Origin: Halanaerobiales bacterium
Lineage (GTDB): Bacteria; Bacillota; Halanaerobiia; Halanaerobiales; DTU029
NCBI GenBank assembly: GCA_029981855.1
Contig: JARRCS010000002.1
Location: 112,157 to 176,156 of the forward strand
Direction: 5' to 3'
DNA length: 64,000 bases
Below the pieces are notes generated by a model. It saw only the letters and a program-made list of their open reading frames with translations. It was not told where the DNA came from and did not search any database. Positions 58,398 to 64,000 of this stretch are shown in pieces. Position numbers and translations under genes: made by a program. The first letter of the stretch is position 1. Each line of letters starts with the position of its first letter.

Positions 58398-59471
58398 CTA
58401 CATACTCATTTGATTTGACCGTTTTCTTATATAGTCAGGATTATTGGCCTTGCGCAAAGCAACTTCCAGCTCGATTAAACCCTGTTGATATAATTTCAAT
58501 AGATAGCTATCCATAACCTCCATTCCAAACCTGGCACCTGCCTGCATCATAGAATATAATTGATGGGATTTCCCCTCCCGGATTATATTTTTTACTGCCG
58601 GGGTTCCAATTAATATCTCCAACGCGGCAATCATTCCTTCACCATTACGCCTTGGTAATAGCTGCTGAGATATAATACCATTTAAGACAGTAGCCAGCTG
58701 AATCTTTATCTGTTGCTGCTGGTGGGGAGGAAAAACATCGATAATCCTATCTACCGTTTGTGGAGCATCATTAGTGTGTAAAGTAGCTAAAACCAAATGA
58801 CCGGTTTCAGCCGCTTCCAGAGCAGTTGAAATAGTCTCTAAATCCCTCATTTCTCCTACCAGAATAACATCCGGATCCTGGCGCAAGGCAGCCCTCAAAC
58901 CACTGGCAAATGAATTGGTATCAATACCGATCTCCCTCTGGTGAACCAGGCTTTTTTTGTGATGGTGAAGATATTCTATAGGATCTTCCAGGGTTAAAAT
59001 GTGAGAATGACGCCTTTCATTGATCTCATTGATCATAGCCGCCAGAGTAGTAGATTTACCACTCCCTGTAGGCCCGGTACACAAAACCAGTCCCCTTCTC
59101 TGTAAAGCCAGTTTCTTCAAGATATCAGGCAAACCCAGTTCATCAATAGTGGGAATTTTAGTAGGAATAACCCTTAATGCCAGGCTAATAGCCCCTCGTT
59201 GATAATAAGCATTTACCCTGAAACGGGAAAACCCGGGAACACTATAGGAAAAATCCAGTTCTCCCTTCTCCTGAAAAATCGCCCATTGTTCTTTATTCAT
59301 CAAATTTTTGGCAATATCTTGCAGATCATTAAAACTTAATTCAGATGGAAATTCTTCATATATCTGTAAATCACCATTATAACGTATAACCGGTTTAGAA
59401 TTAACCGTTAAATGAAGATCTGAAATATATTCATCTTCGACAACCTTTTTCAATAATCCTTCAATATCCAT
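58398..59471 (-). CDS. pilT: Twitching motility retraction ATPase PilT
   Basis: 357 residues. Walker A GPTGSGKSTT near 132-141, Asp box ILTLEDPIEY near 157-166, Walker B DVILVGEMRD near 199-208 and the AIRNLIRE-like C-terminal motif (KNIIREGKSHQ near 293). It disassembles the pilus and powers twitching. Follows pilB by 11 bases. Confidence 0.96.
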   Translation of the reverse strand: MDIEGLLKKVVEDEYISDLHLTVNSKPVIRYNGDLQIYEEFPSELSFNDLQDIAKNLMNKEQWAIFQEKGELDFSYSVPGFSRFRVNAYYQRGAISLALRVIPTKIPTIDELGLPDILKKLALQRRGLVLCTGPTGSGKSTTLAAMINEINERRHSHILTLEDPIEYLHHHKKSLVHQREIGIDTNSFASGLRAALRQDPDVILVGEMRDLETISTALEAAETGHLVLATLHTNDAPQTVDRIIDVFPPHQQQQIKIQLATVLNGIISQQLLPRRNGEGMIAALEILIGTPAVKNIIREGKSHQLYSMMQAGARFGMEVMDSYLLKLYQQGLIELEVALRKANNPDYIRKRSNQMSM

Positions 59472-59482
59472 CTACTCACCTC

Positions 59483-61156
59483 TTAAATAATTACTCTAAC
59501 CAATTCTTCATAAGTTGTTAAACCATCAATAACTTTACTTATTCCATCTTCTTTTAATGTTACCATTCCCTGCTGGATGGCATATTCTTTTATCTTTCTC
59601 TCATCAGCCTGATTAACAATCATCTGTTTTATCTGATTATCAAGAACCAGTATCTCATGTAATGGTAAACGCCCACGATACCCGGTAGAATTACATTTTT
59701 TGCACCCATTACCATGATAAAGGAAATCTACATTTGTATTACCTAAAAACTTCAATTCCTCAATCCCTGGTTTATATCTCTCTTTGCAACTGGTACAGAT
59801 CTTCCTTACTAATCTCTGAGCTACTACCCCGATTACTGAAGAAGCTACTAAATAAGGAGGAATTCCCATGTCTACCAGACGAACAATAGAACTAACAGCG
59901 TCATTCGTATGTAAAGTGCTTAAAACCAGATGGCCGGTAAGGGCAGCTCTGACAGCAATCTCAGCCGTCTCTTCATCCCTTATCTCTCCGACCATTATTA
60001 TATCAGGATCCTGACGTAAAATCGAGCGCAAAGTTCTGGCAAAGGTAAGACCGGTTTTAGGTCTGGCCTGAACCTGATTTATACCATCCAGCTGATATTC
60101 AACCGGGTCTTCAATCGTCGTAATATTCTTTTTAGCTGAATTCAGCCTGTTTAAAGCAGCAAATAATGTAGTTGATTTTCCACTACCGGTCGGGCCGGTA
60201 ACCAGAAGAATACCATGAGGTTGTTCAATTAAACCTTTAAATTTATCTAAATTATCACGGCTAAACCCAATCTCTTCAAGATTTAATAATCGTTCATCTT
60301 TATTCAATAACCTGATTACTACTTTTTCTCCATAAATAGTTGGTAAGGTGGAAACCCTCATATCCACTTTAATCCCGCTAATATTCAATTCTATCCGACC
60401 ATCCTGAGGAATCCTTCTCTCAGTAATGTCCAGATCAGCAATGATCTTTAAACGAGATACTAAGGCAGCCTGAATATGTTTAGGGATATTCATATTTTCA
60501 GTCAAAACCCCATCGATCCGGTACCTGATCCTGACTTTATCAGCTTGAGGCTCGATATGAATATCACTGGCCCTCATCTGGACAGCCTGATTGATAATAA
60601 TATTTGCCAGACGAACAATAGGAACATTCTTCACCATCTTTTTTAGCTCATCTATTTCTGGTTCTTTATCACCCTGAAAATCATTCAAAGTGGCAAAGAC
60701 CTCAGCCGTATCAGAATCAGAGACTGAATATATCTGTCCAATTGCCTGTTTAATCTCCTTATGGGTAGCAATTAATGGCTCTACTTTAAGACCAGAAATC
60801 ATCTCAATATCATCGATGGCCACCAGGTCAGAAGGATCAGCCATAGCCACTCTAAGTATATTACCCTTCCGTTCCAGGGGTATAACATTATAACGTCGGG
60901 CAATATTCTCAGGTATATACTGAGCTAAATGAGGGTTAATAATATATTTAGACAGGTCAACATGGGGAATACCCAATTGAAATTCCAGAACCTGGATCAA
61001 ATCATCTTCATTGATATAACCTAAATCAACCAGCAACTCCCCCAATTTTTTGTCACTATTTTTTTGTTTATCCAGGGCATCTTTAAATTGTTCTTCAGTT
61101 ATAAAATTATAATCAAGTAATAGTTCTCCCAATTTTTTTGTATGATGTTTAACCAT
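59483..61156 (-). CDS. pilB: Type IV pilus assembly ATPase PilB
   Basis: 557 residues: N-terminal MshEN/GspE_N domain (about 1-150), Walker A GPTGSGKSTT near 320-329, Asp box, Walker B DIIMVGEIRDEETA near 387-400, and a tetracysteine zinc site CTSCKERY and CKKCNSTGYRGR near 455-495. It powers pilus extension. First gene of the pil operon, GAGGGG site ahead of the ATG. Confidence 0.96.
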   Translation of the reverse strand: MVKHHTKKLGELLLDYNFITEEQFKDALDKQKNSDKKLGELLVDLGYINEDDLIQVLEFQLGIPHVDLSKYIINPHLAQYIPENIARRYNVIPLERKGNILRVAMADPSDLVAIDDIEMISGLKVEPLIATHKEIKQAIGQIYSVSDSDTAEVFATLNDFQGDKEPEIDELKKMVKNVPIVRLANIIINQAVQMRASDIHIEPQADKVRIRYRIDGVLTENMNIPKHIQAALVSRLKIIADLDITERRIPQDGRIELNISGIKVDMRVSTLPTIYGEKVVIRLLNKDERLLNLEEIGFSRDNLDKFKGLIEQPHGILLVTGPTGSGKSTTLFAALNRLNSAKKNITTIEDPVEYQLDGINQVQARPKTGLTFARTLRSILRQDPDIIMVGEIRDEETAEIAVRAALTGHLVLSTLHTNDAVSSIVRLVDMGIPPYLVASSVIGVVAQRLVRKICTSCKERYKPGIEELKFLGNTNVDFLYHGNGCKKCNSTGYRGRLPLHEILVLDNQIKQMIVNQADERKIKEYAIQQGMVTLKEDGISKVIDGLTTYEELVRVII

Positions 61157-61362
61157 ATGTCAAATCCCCTCATTTTCTTTCGTATTAAACCATCTTAGTT
61201 AGTAAACTACCCCACCTATAGAAACGGGAGCTTTTTGCTAAATTCATATAAAATAAATACTTTTATTTAATTTATTCGTCAAATAGGACAAAGATCCTGC
61301 TAAAAAACATATTTTTTCCCATAATTACATGATTAAAAAACCCTCTCAAAATCTCCGAACCC

Positions 61363-61392
61363 ATCGTATATAAGTTTATCATATTTTGTCAA
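61363..61392 (-). promoter_or_regulatory. Candidate promoter of the pilB operon
   Basis: On the minus strand TTGACA (61392-61387) and TACGAT (61368-61363) with an 18-base spacer, about 205 bases before pilB. Confidence 0.4.
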
Positions 61393-61620
61393 ATTTGTTT
61401 ACACTTAATTTACGTTCTTCTGCAATTCGCTTTTTCGTACATTTGTTCAAAAGAATAGATATTTTTAACCTAAAAAGACATCATTTATTCTGCAAATATT
61501 GCTTAAATCCTTAAAAATATAAAAACACTTGTTTAAAAAAGCGGATTGCAGTTACGTTCTTAGGTTTAAATTTTTTGCGCTGTAGTAATAAAACAATTAT
61601 AAAGATAATTGGTTATTAAA

Positions 61621-61654
61621 CTAAAAGCTGCCAGGAATCGCTGGCAGCTTTTAG
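61621..61654. terminator. Bidirectional terminator between pilin island and pilB
   Basis: CTAAAAGCTGCCAG / CTGGCAGCTTTTAG perfect inverted repeat with a 6-base loop and T-run on either strand. Confidence 0.85.
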
Positions 61655-61657
61655 CAA

Positions 61658-61741
61658 AATTAAATTAATGCCTCACTTTGTTCGGCAACTTACTTTAACT
61701 TCAAACAACTTGCAAATGAATGTTAGAGAGATGTTTGGAAG
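61658..61741 (+). repeat. Dispersed repeat, copy R3 (left flank of the pilin island)
   Basis: About 84 bases from AAATTAAATTAATGCCTCACTTTGTTCGGCAAC through TTCAAACAACTTGCAAATG to GAGAGATGTTTGGAAG. It is almost identical to R4 at 63746-63827, in the same orientation, with a one-base gap and few changes. Shorter relatives are R1 and R2. Confidence 0.85.
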
Positions 61742-61916
61742 TTTTTTGTAAATGACTCTTGGTTAATCGAAAGGGAAAATTAGGTCGAGCCACAGGACGT
61801 GGCGAGCATGGTGCCCGGTTTATGGCATTATCAAATTTACCTTTAAAAGGATTATGGCGAAACCAATTTGATTATTCAGGGTCAGGAGGTCACATTGGAT
61901 TAGGTAGCTTTAAATT

Positions 61917-62120
61917 TTCCCCGGTTATAAACTCGATAAAATACTTGGCGACAGTGCCTATTCTGATTGGGAAGAAATAGAAAAACGAGAAAACACGGAT
62001 GGCATTAAGTTTTGCACCAAAGTAAGAACTGCTTTTAACCCTCATTCTTCTTTTACAAAAGATGATTTCAAGATAGATTTGAAAACCGGGGAGGTCACCT
62101 GTCCTGGTAATTATATGGTA
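61917..62120 (+). pseudogene. Fragment of an IS1182-type transposase
   Basis: Plus-strand reading KLDKILGDSAYSDWEEIEKRE, then KFCTKVRTAF and FTKDDFKIDLKTGEVTCP, matches the conserved centre of IS1182-family (DDE) transposases, which have GDSAYG and KDDFTIDLEAGTVTCPAG. Start and end of the transposase are missing. It stops where a prepilin fragment on the other strand begins. Confidence 0.75.
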
Positions 62121-62189
62121 GACTACCAAAAGCCCCACCAAGGTAAAGCCGCGGTTGTCGCTGCGTAAGCTCGTCAACCCAAACACCAC
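62121..62189 (-). pseudogene. Truncated prepilin N-terminus
   Basis: Minus reading LTSLRSDNRG-FTLVGLLVV, a class III prepilin leader with the Gly-Phe cleavage site and hydrophobic start, cut after 9 mature residues where the IS1182 fragment begins. A TTG at 62177 could be its start. It lies 18 bases after the intact prepilin, so it was a further pilin gene of the array. Confidence 0.7.
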
Positions 62190-62207
62190 TGTCTGTTCGT
62201 TGAGCCT

Positions 62208-62702
62208 TTACCACCGTTGCAAAATTACCTGAAACCCATAATCCAACTTTACCACGTTGCCTGTACTCAAATTACCGTCATCCATGTCCTTGTCAATCAA
62301 TAGCATGAGCTTTTCCGTCAGATTAGGTGCACGTGCAATAGTAATCCCGGCTCTATCGCTCCATTTGTCCCAGTCATACTGCCCGCCGAAAGGCGTGGTA
62401 TCGGGCCACCGTTCCAGGTAAGGACCGTCCCATCCATCTACGTCACCGACATTGGTCATAAACCCTGGGTCATTACCTGGTATTTCATCCGCCGGCCACT
62501 CCCCAGTGTCTGTGTAATAATTTAGTGCTGCTGACTTAAATGCCTTCAGGTCTGATTCCGTCCGGGACACCTTCGCCTTTTCCACCGCCTTGAAGGCATT
62601 GGGAGTAATGGCGGCTGCCAGGATACCTATGATGGCAATAACTACCAGTAATTCCACCAGGGTAAAACCACTAGTTTCTTTAAGTTTTTTTATTCCAACC
62701 AT
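62208..62702 (-). CDS. Type IV prepilin (pseudopilin-like)
   Basis: 164 residues from ATG 62702 (GGAGGG ahead). Leader ends KETSG, then FTLVELLVVIAIIGILAA with Glu at +5. The body is short and resembles the GspG-type fold with tyrosines in YYTDTGEWP and a C-terminal sheet region. Processed by a prepilin peptidase (not in the window). Second of the pilin array. Confidence 0.93.
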   Translation of the reverse strand: MVGIKKLKETSGFTLVELLVVIAIIGILAAAITPNAFKAVEKAKVSRTESDLKAFKSAALNYYTDTGEWPADEIPGNDPGFMTNVGDVDGWDGPYLERWPDTTPFGGQYDWDKWSDRAGITIARAPNLTEKLMLLIDKDMDDGNLSTGNVVKLDYGFQVILQRW

Positions 62703-63159
62703 AATGAAATATCCCTCCTTCCGCAAACCAACTTCTAATTAAAACAGCGTGGGATCTGCGTCACTCACTACCTTAACAACTTAACTAAGAATATACATGC
62801 CCCCCTGGTTAGTTGTAAATCATCAACTTGATATACCCTAGCCCAGGAGAACTACCGTCATAGGTACCCTACTTTATGTAGACGAGTTCCGGCCCAAAAA
62901 TGTCTTGTAAATGCTTTGCAGCAGTGATTGGCTCCTTCCATGGCTTATCTGTAATACCAGGCACCTTGTCCAACTGAATCCACTCTGTCTGAAATACGAT
63001 TCCACATAACTCTGCCTCGCAGACACATCCCGCTATGAGACTTTGCGCTGCAAAGCCGGCAACCCCACTTTCAGGCCGCCCTGGCAAAGCCACGCCAGCA
63101 AATCATTATTGGCGGTGTACCCGCCCGGCACCGGTCATCAACCTTCTACCGCGCTGGTA
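62703..63159. other. Region between the two prepilins
   Basis: 457 bases. It holds only the poorly supported reading frame listed at 62869-63093; it may be a decayed gene of the array. Confidence 0.35.
62869..63093 (-). CDS. Uncertain small ORF, possibly a frameshifted gene
   Basis: 74 residues from GTG 63093 with no clear ribosome site. The last part (GITDKPWKEPITAAKHLQDI and on) looks protein-like. In another frame upstream, YTANNDLLAWLCQGGLKVGL (63033-63131) also looks coding, which suggests one gene split by a frameshift near 63050. No family recognised. Confidence 0.3.
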   Translation of the reverse strand: MALPGRPESGVAGFAAQSLIAGCVCEAELCGIVFQTEWIQLDKVPGITDKPWKEPITAAKHLQDIFGPELVYIK

Positions 63160-63729
63160 CTACAACCCCTCCATCCAAATAATCACCGAGATGTAGTACG
63201 TGCCGCTTTCCTCTCCTACATAAGAATAACCGACACTCTCCCGGATGCGCTGATCCACGGCGTCGCAGATACTCTGCTCGGGAATACCGCCAATGGTGAC
63301 CACAGCACATTTGGTATTGTTAACTGCAATCGGATTGCCAGCGGCGTCATAGACAGTACCGGTTATTCTGCTCTTCCAGTAACGGTATTGGCCGCTCCAG
63401 GGAGTGGTACCGGGCGGCTTCTCCAGGTATGGCCCGTTCCAGCCGCTGCTGCCGTCGGCCTGCATGAAGTACAGGAAACCGTAGTCGTCGCCGGATCCAG
63501 GGTCATAGGAATCCTGTCCTGCCTTCGGCCAGTCACCGGTATCGGCGTAATAAGCGTAACCGGCCGCCTTTATGGCCCGCACATCGGCGACAACCCGGGC
63601 TACTTTAGACTTTTCCACAACCCTAAAAACACTGGGCGTAACAACAGCGCCCAGAACACCGATAATGGCAATGACCACCAGCAGCTCCACCAGGGTAAAG
63701 CCGCGTTCATCCTTTAAATTTTTACGCAT
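63160..63729 (-). CDS. Type IV prepilin (pseudopilin-like), GC-rich
   Basis: 189 residues: leader MRKNLKDERG, then FTLVELLVVIAIIGVLGA with Glu at +5. The body (YYADTGDWPKAGQ, NGPYLEKPPGTTPWSGQY) matches the other intact prepilin in the same places, so the two are paralogues. Its DNA is clearly richer in GC than the rest of the window, suggesting acquisition from elsewhere. First gene of the pilin array. Repeat R4 lies directly upstream. Confidence 0.93.
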   Translation of the reverse strand: MRKNLKDERGFTLVELLVVIAIIGVLGAVVTPSVFRVVEKSKVARVVADVRAIKAAGYAYYADTGDWPKAGQDSYDPGSGDDYGFLYFMQADGSSGWNGPYLEKPPGTTPWSGQYRYWKSRITGTVYDAAGNPIAVNNTKCAVVTIGGIPEQSICDAVDQRIRESVGYSYVGEESGTYYISVIIWMEGL

Positions 63730-63745
63730 ATTTTAAATGCCCCTT

Positions 63746-63827
63746 TTAAATTAATGCCTCACTCTGTTCGGCAACTTACTTTAACTTCAAACAACTGCAA
63801 ATGAATGTTAGAGAGATGTTTGGAAAT
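63746..63827 (+). repeat. Dispersed repeat, copy R4 (right flank of the pilin island)
   Basis: TTTTAAATTAATGCCTCACTCTGTTCGGCAAC through TTCAAACAACTGCAAATG to GAGATGTTTGGAAA: direct copy of R3 with one deleted base and very few changes, about 2.09 kb apart. Confidence 0.85.
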
Positions 63828-63989
63828 TTTTCTTAGCATGAAAAAGTAGATTGGTAACCAAATGCAAAAATTTTGGTAAATATTGTCAAATGACTGGACA
63901 ATTCGCTCTAAATATTATATGATTGGATTGTGAGCTATATATTGGTCATCAACATTATGCTCATAATCCACTAACAAGGAGCGTTTACA

Positions 63990-64000
63990 ATGAAAAAATA
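63990..64000 (+). CDS. Start of a plus-strand gene cut by the right edge
   Basis: ATG 63990 with AAGGAG eight bases ahead, reading MKK and then leaving the window. Only the start is visible. Confidence 0.6.

Larger units (their letters stand above)
61157..61657. other. Long AT-rich upstream region of pilB
   Basis: About 500 bases with no supported gene. It contains the candidate promoter and terminator 61621-61654. The long leader before pilB could carry regulation, but no known riboswitch fold was recognised. Confidence 0.4.

Noticed and set aside
61157..61657. A cyclic-di-GMP riboswitch in the pilB leader
   Set aside because: Expected from other pilus operons, but I could not find the conserved core bases; left as plain upstream region.
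61759..61980. 73-residue plus frame in the IS1182 fragment region
   Set aside because: It reads in a different frame from the recognisable transposase part and shows no family; no ribosome site.
63043..63717. 224-residue plus frame
   Set aside because: It is the antisense shadow of the GC-rich prepilin (63160-63729), whose start, leader and cleavage site are clear.

Overview
The window looks like chromosomal core DNA of an anaerobic, endospore-forming, diderm Firmicute, most like the Halanaerobiales. Pointers are a spo0A-spoIVB block and a complete spoIIIAA-AH operon (spore former), a secretin-type PilQ (an outer membrane to cross), ferredoxin-linked 2-oxoacid oxidation with butyrate kinase (anaerobic energy metabolism), an OLE RNA with its membrane partner OapA (typical of extremophilic Firmicutes), and AT-rich genes with strong Shine-Dalgarno sites. 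The genus is inference. Almost every gene is on the minus strand; the exceptions are an ACT/PFL pair, one small membrane protein and a gene cut by the right edge.

Layout. 1-3403: EndoQ-like nuclease (cut by the left edge), ADP-ribose pyrophosphatase, DUF3866 protein and a PepT-like peptidase. 3715-12555: a branched-chain amino acid fermentation cluster (ptb, bcd, buk, four-subunit 2-oxoacid:ferredoxin oxidoreductase) behind a sigma-54 activator and a P-loop ATPase, with a decayed second bcd upstream of ptb. 12956-15535: ornithine carbamoyltransferase, carbamate kinase and a small hydrophobic protein. 15756-18893: a cell-envelope group (GT4, GT2, MctB-like, SteA-like). 19014-33808: spo0A, then a long block nfnA-nfnB-folD-xseA-xseB-ispA-OLE RNA-oapA-dxs-tlyA-nadK-argR-recN-spoIVB. 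34079-40940: a hypothetical protein, tRNA-Leu(CAG), an ATP-pyrophosphatase, an ABC exporter, nusB, Asp23/AmaP envelope-stress genes and accBC. 41202-46244: spoIIIA operon. 46661-48640 (plus strand): ACT protein, PFL/DUF711 protein, small hydrophobic protein. 48703-53953: decayed sfsA, efp, pepQ and shikimate genes aroQ-aroB-aroK-aroC. 54196-61156: pilQ, pilC, pilT, pilB with a deletion scar where pilMNO would lie. 61658-63827: a pilin island between two direct repeats, holding two intact prepilins, a truncated prepilin and an IS1182-type transposase fragment.

How the genes work together. The bcd, oxidoreductase, ptb and buk products convert Val/Leu/Ile through 2-oxoacids and acyl-CoA to branched acids with ATP and reduced ferredoxin; NfnAB can couple ferredoxin to NAD(P). 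OLE RNA and OapA form a known ribonucleoprotein complex embedded here among isoprenoid, folate and DNA-repair genes. Spo0A, SpoIVB and SpoIIIA belong to one sporulation programme.

The strongest points for a second look are the OLE/OapA locus, a nadK frame whose best start is AUU, four separate gene-decay scars (bcd, sfsA, pilO/pilP-like, prepilin/IS1182), a secretin with five ring-building repeats and two C-terminal LysM domains, a dispersed repeat family, and two paralogous small membrane proteins.
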